Shown piece by piece: positions 1 to 8,020 of a stretch of 50,547 nt of DNA. The notes beneath the pieces were generated by a model. The model had not been told where the DNA came from and made no database searches. It saw nothing but the letters and a program-made list of their open reading frames with translations. Every line of letters begins with the position of its first letter. Position 1 is the stretch's first letter. Source of the DNA: Pseudomonadota bacterium. GTDB taxonomy: Bacteria > Pseudomonadota > Alphaproteobacteria > Sphingomonadales > Sphingomonadaceae. Both the position numbers and the translations under genes were made by a program. The DNA is taken from contig JAEWIL010000190.1 in the NCBI GenBank assembly GCA_023387085.1, forward strand, positions 1 to 50,547. Reading direction: 5' to 3'.

Positions 1-47
1 GGGGTTGTGAGCGGACGCGAGACCAATCGACGGAACGACGCTGAAGC

Positions 48-290
48 TCAGTTGCGGTGTCCACATTTCACACAGATGCCATCGCCCCGCCCGGTGAACA
101 GCCATCGCATCGGCTTATGGAGATAAATGCGGCTGCATTGCTCGCACAGTAGGAAGGTTCCCAGAACTCCGGCAAGCGTCATGCCAGCGAGCAGCAAGTA
201 AATGTTGCCCGAGATGGCGCCTACCAGCATCACGAGTGTGGAGGCTATTCCGACGCGTCGGGTTTTGCTTGCGCGCTCAAATCTACTCAT
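48..290 (-). CDS. Small membrane protein with a C-terminal four-cysteine (zinc-ribbon-like) motif
   Basis: An 80-residue protein that I do not recognise as a named family. After a basic N-terminus (MSRFERASKTRR) there are two hydrophobic stretches at about residues 13-48. These are followed by a CEQC pair and, near the C-terminus, a CVKC pair, so the four cysteines could bind zinc in a cytoplasmic ribbon. The start at 290 is preferred over an in-frame ATG 20 codons upstream because an AAGGGA element lies 10 bases before it and because the extra residues are arginine-rich and look non-coding. Base composition is more AT-rich than the large genes nearby. The function is unknown. It stands alone at the window edge and is followed by repeat DNA on its upstream side. 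Confidence 0.6.
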   Translation of the reverse strand: MSRFERASKTRRVGIASTLVMLVGAISGNIYLLLAGMTLAGVLGTFLLCEQCSRIYLHKPMRWLFTGRGDGICVKCGHRN

Positions 291-352
291 GCCGACGTGT
301 TCCCTTAAGCGCAGTCTTGTCCAAGCGCTGCACGTTGGCCGACGGCGCAAAT

Positions 353-376
353 GTCTGCAACCGGTCGTTTGCAGAC
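353..376. repeat. Inverted repeat with embedded GCAACCGGTCG (copy 1)
   Basis: GTCTGCAA (353-360) and TTGCAGAC (369-376) are perfect 8-base inverted arms around CCGGTCGT. The embedded 11-mer GCAACCGGTCG (357-367) recurs at 606-616 and 706-716, and in reverse at 7603-7613. It could be a dispersed intergenic repeat or a regulator site (LacI-family operators often contain AACCGGTT), and the sequence alone does not decide. Confidence 0.6.
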
Positions 377-380
377 CTTC

Positions 381-450
381 GTCATCCCGGACTTGACCGG
401 GATCCAGTGTAGCGCCGTCGTCATGGACCCCGGATCAAGTCCGGGGTGAC
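381..450. repeat. REP-like palindromic pair (GTCATCCCGGACTTG type)
   Basis: Two inverted arms of about 26 bases, GTCATCCCGGACTTGACC... and its near complement ending ...TCAAGTCCGGGGTGAC, flank a short unique spacer. Related pairs lie at 7881-7970 and 13609-13682, and a single arm lies at 15304-15333. This is a dispersed extragenic repeat typical of sphingomonad genomes. Frames read through it produce false peptides such as GLDPGS or DLIRGP. Confidence 0.75.
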
Positions 451-463
451 GATGAAAGATGCG

Positions 464-599
464 ATCCTCCCTGTCGCGCAGCGATGGCGAGGGGGACCGC
501 CCGCGAAGCGAGTGGTGAAGGGGCTGCAACGTCGCGCTATTAGCCCCTCCGTCAGCGCTTCGCGCTGCCACCTCCCCATGGCTTCGCCACAGGAAGGAT
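464..599. repeat. Long imperfect inverted repeat (REPIN or MITE-like)
   Basis: The left arm begins ATCCTCCCTGTCGCGCAGCG at 464. The right arm ends ...GCCACAGGAAGGAT at 599 and is its imperfect complement over roughly 60 bases; both arms contain GC-rich sub-hairpins. No transposase or coding frame is inside. It resembles a common dispersed non-coding element of this group and could fold into a large cruciform or RNA hairpin. Confidence 0.6.
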
Positions 600-605
600 A
601 TGTTC

Positions 606-616
606 GCAACCGGTCG
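606..616 (+). repeat. GCAACCGGTCG, copy 2
   Basis: An exact 11-base copy that continues with GTTT, as copy 1 does, so 15 bases are shared between the two. Confidence 0.55.
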
Positions 617-705
617 TTTCCTGTGATTTCGCCGGTATCCGGGTCGAACGGCGAAAATAGAGCCCCACCCCGACCCTTCCCCTCAAAAGGAGGAGCCTAA
701 TGGCC

Positions 706-716
706 GCAACCGGTCG
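706..716 (+). repeat. GCAACCGGTCG, copy 3
   Basis: An exact 11-base copy about 125 bases upstream of the sugar transferase start. Confidence 0.55.
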
Positions 717-841
717 CCGATCCCCATCCAGGATCAACTTGACCCCCGGCCTTCGTCCGATAGGGACGGAGCGAGTGTAAAATTAACCGACAGTTGACGC
801 CTCGGCGCTAGGATCGGCGTTCGAAAGGGCCAGACTTTTCG

Positions 842-2230
842 ATGTTCCGACTGTTCAAACATTATGTGCCATATGCCGTCGTCTGGCTGGCATTGATCGA
901 ACTGCTCGCGCTGCTCGCCTCGGCCGAAGCGGCGTGGCACATCTATGCGCATTTTTCGGGTTTCGACGCCGGCAGTCTGGCCTCGCGCTGGGCGCGGCTC
1001 CTGACCTTCGCGGTCGCCAACTCGCTCGCGATGATGGCGACCGGCATGTACAGCAGCGAAGCGCTGCGATCGATGAAGTTCGCCACCGCGCGCCTGCTTG
1101 CCGCGATCTCGTTGGGCGTGATCTTTGTCGCAGTGGTCGGCTTCCTTTTGCCGAACGCGACGCTGTGGCGGGTAAACAGCCTTTACGCGATGATATTCGC
1201 GATCGCGGCGCTGTTCGTGACGCGGCTGATATTGACGCAGTCTGCGGGGGCCGAGGCGTTCAAACGGCGGATATTGGTGCTGGGCGCGGGAAAGCGCGCG
1301 GCGCGGCTGAAGGCACTCGCCGAGGCGCCGGGCAGCGGTCTGGCGATCGCGGGGTTCGTGGCGATGGCGGAGACCGAGCGCGCGGTGCCGGGGGCAGTGC
1401 CGCGCGAAGCGATCGCCAGCCTGTCGGACCATGTCGTGTCGCAGGGCGCCGGCGAAGTCGTGCTGGCGATGGAGGAGCGTCGCGGTTCGCTGCCCCTGTC
1501 GGACCTGCTGCGCGTCAAGACGACGGGCGTGCATGTCAACGATATCGCGAGCTTTATCGAGCGCGAAACGGGGCGGGTCGATCTGGCGACGACCAATCCG
1601 AGCGCGCTGATCTTTTCCGACGGCTTTTCGGCCGGACAGCGCATTTCGCGCGTAGCCAAGCGCCTGTTCGACATCGTTGCGAGCCTGCTTGTGCTGGTGG
1701 TCGGGCTGCCGCTGATCCTGATCGCCGGCCTTGCGGTCAAGTGCGACAGCCGCGGTCCGATCTTCTATCGCCAGTCGCGCGTCGGCCTGTATGGCGAGAC
1801 CTATGATATTCTGAAAATCCGTTCGATGCGGACCGACGCCGAGGCCGCGGGCAAGGCGGTTTGGGCGAGCGAGAACGATCCGCGCGTAACGCGCGTCGGC
1901 CATATCATCCGCAAGCTTCGCATCGATGAACTGCCGCAGCTCTGGTGCGTGCTGAAGGGCGAGATGAGCATCGTCGGGCCGCGCCCCGAACGCCCCAGCT
2001 TCGTCGAGGAGTTCGAACGCGAACTGCCCTATTATGCCGAACGGCACATGGTGAAGCCGGGCCTGACCGGGTGGGCGCAGATCAACTATCCCTATGGCGC
2101 GTCGATCGAGGACGCGCGGGTGAAGCTGGAATATGACCTGTATTACGCCAAGAACTACTCGCCCTTCCTCGACCTGCTGATCCTGCTGCAGACGGTGCGG
2201 GTCGTGCTGTGGCCCGAGGGCGCGCGCTGA
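842..2230 (+). CDS. XrtA/PEP-CTERM-associated sugar transferase (TIGR03013-like)
   Basis: This 462-residue membrane enzyme is expected to transfer the first sugar phosphate onto undecaprenyl phosphate at the cytoplasmic membrane, initiating an exopolysaccharide repeat unit. The N-terminal ~130 residues hold four or so hydrophobic segments. A Rossmann-like CoA-binding region follows (ILVLGAGKRAARL near residue 142). The C-terminal ~190 residues form the bacterial sugar-transferase domain: a membrane segment after KRLFDIVASL, then SRGPIFYRQSRVGL, DELPQLWCVLKGEMSIVGPRP and KPGLTGWAQINYPYG. Length and domain order fit the PEP-CTERM-system subfamily better than plain WcaJ or WbaP. The next gene follows within 9 bases, and the three downstream genes are the PrsK/PrsR/PrsT set that normally accompanies this transferase. 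No clear ribosome site precedes the ATG. Assignment to the subfamily rests partly on that context. Confidence 0.88.
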   Translation: MFRLFKHYVPYAVVWLALIELLALLASAEAAWHIYAHFSGFDAGSLASRWARLLTFAVANSLAMMATGMYSSEALRSMKFATARLLAAISLGVIFVAVVGFLLPNATLWRVNSLYAMIFAIAALFVTRLILTQSAGAEAFKRRILVLGAGKRAARLKALAEAPGSGLAIAGFVAMAETERAVPGAVPREAIASLSDHVVSQGAGEVVLAMEERRGSLPLSDLLRVKTTGVHVNDIASFIERETGRVDLATTNPSALIFSDGFSAGQRISRVAKRLFDIVASLLVLVVGLPLILIAGLAVKCDSRGPIFYRQSRVGLYGETYDILKIRSMRTDAEAAGKAVWASENDPRVTRVGHIIRKLRIDELPQLWCVLKGEMSIVGPRPERPSFVEEFERELPYYAERHMVKPGLTGWAQINYPYGASIEDARVKLEYDLYYAKNYSPFLDLLILLQTVRVVLWPEGAR

Positions 2231-2238
2231 CGGTGACG

Positions 2239-4353
2239 ATGCTCGCCGCCCTGTCGGACATCTTGTCGGCGCTGGCACTGGCCGGCTTCGCGGGGATCGT
2301 CCTGTGGCTCCTGACGCGGCCGAAGGCGCGCATGGCGGCGCTGATGCCCGCGCCAGGCTGGCTCTTGATCGCCGCAGCGGGGTGCGCCCTGTGGTGCGCC
2401 GCAATCTATCGGTTCGCGCCGGGTTCGTCGCAAGCATTTGTCGCGCAATCGCTTCGCGACCTTGCGATTCTCGGCTGGCTCTCCGCGACCTTCTGGCCGG
2501 CGCGGGCGCCGATGACGGGACCGCTGAGGCTGATCTTCCGGATGCTGGTCGCGATCAGCGCGGTCACGCTTGTCGGCGGCATCGTCGCGCATTGGCGGGG
2601 CGGGGCGGCGGACGTCTTGCTCGTGCGCGCGCTCGGCGCGTCGGCGATGGTCGTCGCGACGGGCGGGCTGCTCGTCGTCGACGGCGCGGCGCGGCGTGCG
2701 AGCGCGGGGCTGCGGATGCCGGTGATGGCGGTGGCGGGCGGCTTCGCAATGCTGTGGGCCTATGAACTCAATGTCCAGTTGATCGGCGCCCTGACCGGCA
2801 AGCCGGCATCGACGCTGATCGACTTGTTGCCGGGCGTCGCGCTGATGATCCTGCCGACTTTCGCGTTGGCGGCGATGGATGTCGGGCGCGAGCGTATCCG
2901 TCTGTCGCGCACCGCGGCGATGCGAACGATGGTCCTGCTGGGGGCCGCGGCCTATCTGATCCTGATCGGGCTGGTGGGGGCGGTGGCCCGGATGATCGGC
3001 GGCGACTATGGCGAACTGGCCCAAGGCGCCTTCCTGATCGTCGCGCTCGGCGCCGGCGGCCTGCTGCTGCTGTCGGGGCGGACGCGGGCCTGGCTGTCGG
3101 TAATGGTTTCGAAACATATATTCGAGCATCGCTATGATTATCGGGCCGAATGGCTGCGCTTTACCGCGACGCTGGCGCAGGACGACGCCGGCGAAAGGCC
3201 GGAGGACGATCGGAATCTTCATCGCCGCGTCGCGAAGGCGCTCGCCGAACTGACGGGCAGCCCCGGCGCGCTGCTCCTGCTCCCCGATGCACAGGGGGCT
3301 TTTCGCGTCGCCGACCAATGGCATTGGTCGTCCGGGGTGGAGGAGCATGCGGCGCTGCCGCTGCGATCGTCGTTCATGCTCCAGGAAACGCGGCATATCG
3401 TCGATCTCGATGCCGAGCGGCGGGGGCATGGGCAAGGACCCGCGGCGCAGGATCTCGCAATCCCCGAATGGCTGCTGGCCGATCCGCGCGCGTGGGTGGT
3501 CGTCCCCTTGCTGCATTTCCAACGAATGATCGCGGTTGCGGTGCTCCACCGTCCGCCGGTGTCGCGTTCGCTCGACTGGGAAGACCTCGACGTCCTGCGG
3601 ATCGCGGGGCAGCAGGCGGCAAGCTATCTTGCCGAATCGCAGAGCCAGGCTGCGCTGTCGGAGGCGAAGCGTTTCGACGAGTTCAATCGCCGCTTCGCCT
3701 TCATCATGCACGACATCAAGAATCTGGCGAGCCAGTTGTCGCTGCTCGCGCGCAATGCGGAACGCCATGCCGACAAGCCCGAGTTTCGCGCCGACATGGT
3801 GGAGACGCTGAAAATATCGGCGGGACGGCTGTCCGACCTGCTCGCCCGCCTCGCCCCGCGCGAGCGCCGCGCGGCGGATGCCGACCGGGTGCTGGTCGAG
3901 CCGGTGCTGCGCGACGTCGCGGCGGAAGTGCGGACGCGGCGCGCGCTGTTCGTCGGCTGTCAGGCGGGGCTGGCGGCGTGGGGCGACGCAGCGTCGATCC
4001 GCCAGATCGTCCAGCATCTCGTCGCCAACGCGCTCGACGCGTCGGCGCCCGATACGCCGGTTCAACTGATCGCGGTCGCCGAACAGGGGCGGGTGCGGAT
4101 CGACGTGATCGATCAGGGCGCCGGGATGAGCCGCGCCTTCATTCGCGAGGAACTGTTCAAACCCTTTGTGTCGACGAAGGAAGGGGGCTTCGGGCTCGGC
4201 GCCTTCGAGGCGATGCAGCTTGCGCAGGCGATGGGCGGGGCGATCGACGTCGCGAGCGAGCCCGGCAAGGGCAGCGATTTCACGCTGTGGCTCCCGCTCG
4301 CCGACGCGCGTGTCGATGCGAGCACGGGCCAGCCGATAGGAAAAGTGGCATGA
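2239..4353 (+). CDS. prsK: PEP-CTERM system sensor histidine kinase PrsK
   Basis: This 704-residue membrane histidine kinase is the presumed sensor partner of PrsR, acting on XrtA/PEP-CTERM and polysaccharide genes. The N-terminal ~290 residues are a run of hydrophobic helices. A GAF-like region follows at about 320-460. The dimerisation segment carries the family-type motif FIMHDIKNLASQLS, with His491 as the likely phosphorylation site. The ATPase domain has the N-box HLVANALDAS, then DQGAGM and a GFGLGAFEAM box. ATG 2239 was chosen because it starts a good membrane segment just after the upstream stop; GTG 2233 and ATG 2209, which overlaps the transferase, are alternatives. Its stop overlaps the prsR start by 4 bases (ATGA), which implies coupled translation. 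Confidence 0.88.
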   Translation: MLAALSDILSALALAGFAGIVLWLLTRPKARMAALMPAPGWLLIAAAGCALWCAAIYRFAPGSSQAFVAQSLRDLAILGWLSATFWPARAPMTGPLRLIFRMLVAISAVTLVGGIVAHWRGGAADVLLVRALGASAMVVATGGLLVVDGAARRASAGLRMPVMAVAGGFAMLWAYELNVQLIGALTGKPASTLIDLLPGVALMILPTFALAAMDVGRERIRLSRTAAMRTMVLLGAAAYLILIGLVGAVARMIGGDYGELAQGAFLIVALGAGGLLLLSGRTRAWLSVMVSKHIFEHRYDYRAEWLRFTATLAQDDAGERPEDDRNLHRRVAKALAELTGSPGALLLLPDAQGAFRVADQWHWSSGVEEHAALPLRSSFMLQETRHIVDLDAERRGHGQGPAAQDLAIPEWLLADPRAWVVVPLLHFQRMIAVAVLHRPPVSRSLDWEDLDVLRIAGQQAASYLAESQSQAALSEAKRFDEFNRRFAFIMHDIKNLASQLSLLARNAERHADKPEFRADMVETLKISAGRLSDLLARLAPRERRAADADRVLVEPVLRDVAAEVRTRRALFVGCQAGLAAWGDAASIRQIVQHLVANALDASAPDTPVQLIAVAEQGRVRIDVIDQGAGMSRAFIREELFKPFVSTKEGGFGLGAFEAMQLAQAMGGAIDVASEPGKGSDFTLWLPLADARVDASTGQPIGKVA

Positions 4354-5741
4354 ACGACGGTGGGAAGAACAGCCTGGGAGCCGGGCAACCGACATTGCTG
4401 GTGGTCGAGGACGACCCGGGGCTGCAGGCACAGCTCAAATGGGCCTATGACGATTATCGCGTGCTGATCGCGGGCGACCATGACAGCGCGATCGACCTGC
4501 TGCGCGCCGAGGAGCCCGCGGTGGTGACGCTCGACCTTGGCCTGCCCCCCGATCCCGACGGCACGCGCGAGGGGTTTCGGGTGCTGAAGGCGATTCTGGA
4601 AAACAAGCCCGATACCAAGGTCATCGTCGTGTCGGGCCATGGCGAACGTGCAAGCGCGCTCGCCGCGATCGCCAGCGGGGCGTGGGACTTTTACCAGAAG
4701 CCGATCGATATCGAGGAACTGGGGCTGATCGTTCGCCGTGCCTTCCATGTGCACGATCTCGAGGTGGAGAATGCCCGGCTCGCCAGTCAGGGCGCGAGCG
4801 ACAATCGCGTGCTCGGTGGCATGATCACCGGCGCGCCCGAAATGCTGAAGGTCGCGCGGACGATCGAGCGCGTCGCCAACCTCGACGTGTCGGTGATGCT
4901 GCTCGGCGCGAGCGGCACGGGCAAGGAATTGCTCGCGCGCGGACTGCACGAGGCGAGTGGGCGGCGCGACGGCGCGTTTGTCGCGATCAACTGCGCCGCG
5001 ATCCCCGAAAATCTGCTCGAAAGCGAGCTGTTCGGGCACGAGAAGGGGGCGTTCACCGGCGCGGTCAAGACGACCGAAGGCAAGATCGAGCTGGCGCACG
5101 GCGGCACCTTGTTCCTCGACGAAGTCGGCGACATTCCATTGCCGCTGCAGGTCAAGCTGCTGCGCTTTTTGCAGGAGCGCACGATCGAGCGGATCGGCGG
5201 GCGCAAGGCGATCGCAGTCGACACGCGAATCGTCTGCGCGACGCACCGCGACCTCGACGCGATGATTGCGGCGCAAAGCTTTCGCGACGATCTTTACTAC
5301 CGGCTCGCCGAGATGGTGGTGAAGATCCCGTCGCTCGCCGAGCGCCCGGGCGACGCGGTGCTGCTCGCGCGGCATTTCCTGCATCACTATGCGCCGACGA
5401 TGAACCCGGCGGTGCGCGGCTTTGCGCCCGACGCGCTGCAGGCGATCGACGAGGGGCGCTGGCCGGGCAATGTGCGCGAGCTCGAAAACCGCATCAAGCG
5501 CGCAGTGATCATGGCCGACGGCAAGCTGGTGATGCGCGGCGACCTGGACCTGGCGGCGGGCGAAGAGGAGGGCGGCGAGGATTATCTGAACCTGCGCGCC
5601 GCGCGCGAGGCGGCGGACCGCGTCGCGATCCGCCGCGCGATGACGCAGAGCGAGGGCAATATCTCGTCGGCGGCCAAGCTGCTGGGGATCAGCCGCCCGA
5701 CGCTTTACGACCTGCTCAAGCAATATCGGATGCAGGCCTGA
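4350..5741 (+). CDS. prsR: PEP-CTERM-box response regulator PrsR (sigma-54 activator)
   Basis: This 463-residue transcription factor should be phosphorylated by PrsK and activate sigma-54 promoters. The receiver domain (residues ~15-135) has the acidic pair in VVEDDPG and the acceptor Asp62 in LDLGLPPDPDG. The AAA+ domain is intact: Walker A GASGTGKE near 186, GAFTGA at 233-238, Walker B GGTLFLDEVG, the arginine-finger region FRDDLYYRL, and WPGNVRELEN. A Fis-type helix-turn-helix ends the protein (NISSAAKLLGISRPTLYDLL). The start at 4350 was chosen because it overlaps the prsK stop; an open frame extends far upstream inside prsK but has no domain sense. The intact motifs contrast with the altered ones in the regulator at 25695-27125. 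Confidence 0.92.
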   Translation: MNDGGKNSLGAGQPTLLVVEDDPGLQAQLKWAYDDYRVLIAGDHDSAIDLLRAEEPAVVTLDLGLPPDPDGTREGFRVLKAILENKPDTKVIVVSGHGERASALAAIASGAWDFYQKPIDIEELGLIVRRAFHVHDLEVENARLASQGASDNRVLGGMITGAPEMLKVARTIERVANLDVSVMLLGASGTGKELLARGLHEASGRRDGAFVAINCAAIPENLLESELFGHEKGAFTGAVKTTEGKIELAHGGTLFLDEVGDIPLPLQVKLLRFLQERTIERIGGRKAIAVDTRIVCATHRDLDAMIAAQSFRDDLYYRLAEMVVKIPSLAERPGDAVLLARHFLHHYAPTMNPAVRGFAPDALQAIDEGRWPGNVRELENRIKRAVIMADGKLVMRGDLDLAAGEEEGGEDYLNLRAAREAADRVAIRRAMTQSEGNISSAAKLLGISRPTLYDLLKQYRMQA

Positions 5742-7586
5742 ATGCGGCTGGCCCGGCCTTTGCTGGCTGCGATGATCGCGGCGATGGCGCTGGCCGGTTG
5801 CGACGGTGGGCGCCCGGCGGGGCCGCGCCAGCATTGGCAACAGCAGCGCGCCGCGTTGCAGAAGGCGGTCGCGGACGATCCCGCCGCGATCCGGCCGCGG
5901 GTCGAACTCGCGCGCGTGCAATTGTGGCTCGGCGACGGCGTCGGTGCCGAAGCGTCGGTCAAGGCGGCGCTCGCCGCCGGCGCCAACGACGACTATCTTC
6001 GCCCGCTGCTCGCGCGCGCCTATGCGTTGCAGGGCGAAGGCAACCGGGCGCTCCAGACGCTCGACGGAGGGCCGATCGCGCCCGAGATGATCGGCGAGGC
6101 GGCATGGGTCGCGGGCGACGTCCATCTGGACAACGGCGATCTCGATGCCGCGCGCGACGCCTATGATCGCGCGGTGCGCGAACGGCCCCGCGATTCGCGG
6201 CTTTGGGTCGATGTCGCGCGCTTCCGCGACGCCAATGCCGACACGCTCGGCGCGCGCGATGCGGTCGACTATGCCATCGAACTGGATGGCACGAACAGCG
6301 CCGCGCTGGCGTACAAGGCGAACCTCGTCTGCACGCAGCAGGGACTGTCGGCATCGCTCGACTGGTACGACAAGGCGCTGGCGGCCGATCCCGACAACGC
6401 CGGCGCGCTGATCGATCAGGCGGCAACGCTCGGCGATCTTGGCCGCTACAAGGATATGCTTGCGGCGCTACGCCGCGCGGTGGCAATCGCTCCGCGCGAC
6501 CCGCGCCCCTATTATCTCCAGGCGGTGCTGGCGGCGCGCGCCGGTAGATATGCGCTCGCGCGTAGCCTTCTCCAGCGCACGCGCGGCGAACTCGACGACC
6601 AGCCGGGCTTCATGCTGCTCAGCGCGGTGGTCGAGCTCGAACTGGGCGGCGAGGCGGTCGCGGCGAGCTGGGCCGAGCGACTGCTCGCGGAGCAGCCGCA
6701 TAACTTTACCGCGCGTCACCTTCTCGCCGCCGCCAATTGGGCCGACGGCGACGCCGACGGTGCGGCGGAGGCGCTTGCGCCCATCGTCGATCGCCCCGAT
6801 GCCGACAGCTGGTCGCTATTGCTCGCGGCGCGCGTCGCGGCCGAACTCGGCCATCGCGGTGAGTCCGGCGGTTACCAGGCGCGCGCTGCGGCGCTGGCGC
6901 CCGGCGAGGCGACACCCTTTGCGACAGGCGACAGCTATGGTCTGCTCGCCAGCGAAGCCGACGCCAGTCCGCTCGACCCGTCGAAGGCGATTCCCGCGAT
7001 CTCGGCCGATATGGCGAACGGCAACCATGTCAGCGCGATCACGCGTGCCGAGCGGTTGCGCGATGCGAATCGCGGTGTCGCCGACGCGCATATCCTGCTC
7101 GGCGATGCGGCGCTGGGGGGCGGGCGATACGATCTTGCCGTCCGCTCCTATCGCGCTGCGCGCGATCTCGACGCGGGCGAGCGAACGACGCTTCGTCTGG
7201 CCAATGCGCTGTTTCGTGCCGGCGATATCGCGGGATCGGGGGCGGCGATCCTGGCGCTGCGCGACAGCCAGCCGTCGAGCATCGCCGCCGACCGGCTCGC
7301 CGGGCACCTTGCGATGGACATCGAACGCTGGGATCGGGCGATCGCCCATTTCGAACGGGCGCGGCGCCGGATCGGCAATCGCGACGTCGTGCTGCTGCGC
7401 GATCTGGCGCGGGCCTATGCCGCTAAGGGCGACGCGGACCGCGCGGTGCCGTTGATCGCAATGGCGTATCGCTTGCAACCGCTCAACGCCGATATCATGC
7501 TGTTTTACGCCGACCTGCTCAACCAGCGCGGGAACAGGCAGGCGGCCGAGGATCTGCGGGATAAGGCGACACAGATCGGGCGGTAG
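5742..7586 (+). CDS. prsT: TPR-repeat lipoprotein, PrsT-like
   Basis: A 614-residue exported lipoprotein. The N-terminus is a lipoprotein signal (hydrophobic stretch to LAGC, lipidated Cys20). The rest is a series of tetratricopeptide-like helices rich in Ala, with recurring patterns such as AALLDQ/ARAYALQGEGNRAL and DAYDRAVRERPRD spaced about 34 residues. The family found after prsR in XrtA loci (PrsT) is usually near 900 residues, so this protein is short by about a third; no frameshift is visible and the frame is open throughout. The ATG follows the prsR stop directly. It probably serves as a scaffold at the cell envelope for polysaccharide or PEP-CTERM protein export. The TPR and lipoprotein calls are solid, and the PrsT name rests on context. 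Confidence 0.75.
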   Translation: MRLARPLLAAMIAAMALAGCDGGRPAGPRQHWQQQRAALQKAVADDPAAIRPRVELARVQLWLGDGVGAEASVKAALAAGANDDYLRPLLARAYALQGEGNRALQTLDGGPIAPEMIGEAAWVAGDVHLDNGDLDAARDAYDRAVRERPRDSRLWVDVARFRDANADTLGARDAVDYAIELDGTNSAALAYKANLVCTQQGLSASLDWYDKALAADPDNAGALIDQAATLGDLGRYKDMLAALRRAVAIAPRDPRPYYLQAVLAARAGRYALARSLLQRTRGELDDQPGFMLLSAVVELELGGEAVAASWAERLLAEQPHNFTARHLLAAANWADGDADGAAEALAPIVDRPDADSWSLLLAARVAAELGHRGESGGYQARAAALAPGEATPFATGDSYGLLASEADASPLDPSKAIPAISADMANGNHVSAITRAERLRDANRGVADAHILLGDAALGGGRYDLAVRSYRAARDLDAGERTTLRLANALFRAGDIAGSGAAILALRDSQPSSIAADRLAGHLAMDIERWDRAIAHFERARRRIGNRDVVLLRDLARAYAAKGDADRAVPLIAMAYRLQPLNADIMLFYADLLNQRGNRQAAEDLRDKATQIGR

Positions 7587-7602
7587 GGGCAGGGTCCGGA
7601 GG

Positions 7603-7613
7603 CGACCGGTTGC
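7603..7613 (-). repeat. GCAACCGGTCG, copy 4 (reverse strand)
   Basis: A reverse-orientation copy of the 11-mer, 17 bases after the stop of the TPR lipoprotein gene. With the three copies before 842 it brackets the sugar transferase-prsKRT block. Confidence 0.55.
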
Positions 7614-7644
7614 AGCCGTTCCTCGCGAATGGCACGCTGAATGG

Positions 7645-7914
7645 ATGAGTCGCAGAACCCCAATCAGATTTGCTGTCAAGCCCGAGAGCGAGATGGAAGC
7701 AGTTGCTTATGTCCGCGAACGAGGATTTGAACCCGCCGGGATTGAGCATGACGAACATGGCTTTGTGTACTTGGTGTTTTCTCCGCTATCGGACAGCCAA
7801 TGCAGCATGTTGGCGCAGGCGCTGCCAACCCATCTAAGTGCGAAGATTGGCTTGGCGATAAATGCCGCGCCACCATTCATCGTCACCGCGGACTTAATCC
7901 GGGGTCCCGCTTGA
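7645..7914 (+). CDS. Small hypothetical protein running into a repeat element
   Basis: An 89-residue open frame of unknown function. The first ~75 residues have lower GC and ordinary amino-acid use (for example VAYVRERGFEPAGIEHDEHGF), which argues for a real gene. The last dozen residues (VTADLIRGPA) are encoded by the REP-like palindrome at 7881-7970, so the repeat seems to have inserted into or extended the C-terminus. No ribosome-binding site is evident before the ATG. No transmembrane segment or known motif is seen. It could be a decaying remnant. Confidence 0.4.
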   Translation: MSRRTPIRFAVKPESEMEAVAYVRERGFEPAGIEHDEHGFVYLVFSPLSDSQCSMLAQALPTHLSAKIGLAINAAPPFIVTADLIRGPA

Positions 7915-7970
7915 GATCGCGGCCCATTCGTTCGTCACAAAGCTGGATCCCGGCTCAAGCCCGGGACGAC
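7881..7970. repeat. REP-like palindromic pair
   Basis: Inverted arms CGTCACCGCGGACTTAATCC... and ...GGCTCAAGCCCGGGACGAC surround a spacer of about 35 bases. Same family as 381-450, more diverged. The left arm forms the 3' end of the preceding small open frame. Confidence 0.7.
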
Positions 7971-8020
7971 GGAAGTGGGGATGCGCAACGTCCGCTCCCA
8001 ACCCCTAAGCATTCGGATTG

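Larger units (their letters stand above)
291..841. other. Repeat-rich non-coding stretch upstream of the sugar transferase gene
   Basis: About 550 bases without a convincing gene. The short open frames here carry translated repeat sequence (for example LDPGS-like strings) and are rejected. The stretch holds three copies of the 11-mer GCAACCGGTCG, one paired REP-like palindrome (381-450) and one long imperfect inverted repeat (464-599). A weak promoter candidate for the downstream gene is TTGACC at 739-744, a 16-base spacer, then TAGGGA at 761-766. No sigma-54 type -24/-12 element was seen. Confidence 0.6.

Noticed and set aside
305..737. Several 60-90 codon frames in the upstream repeat region
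   Set aside because: They translate the REP-like and inverted repeats (LDPGS-type strings) and lack ribosome sites.
734..2437. 567-codon minus-strand frame opposite the sugar transferase gene
   Set aside because: Composition is typical of antisense GC-rich codon shadows (RRRPR, QHQHD strings) with no domain, while the plus strand encodes a clear transferase.
4113..6125. 670-codon minus-strand frame opposite prsR and the TPR gene
   Set aside because: Same antisense artefact; no start signal and no recognisable motif.
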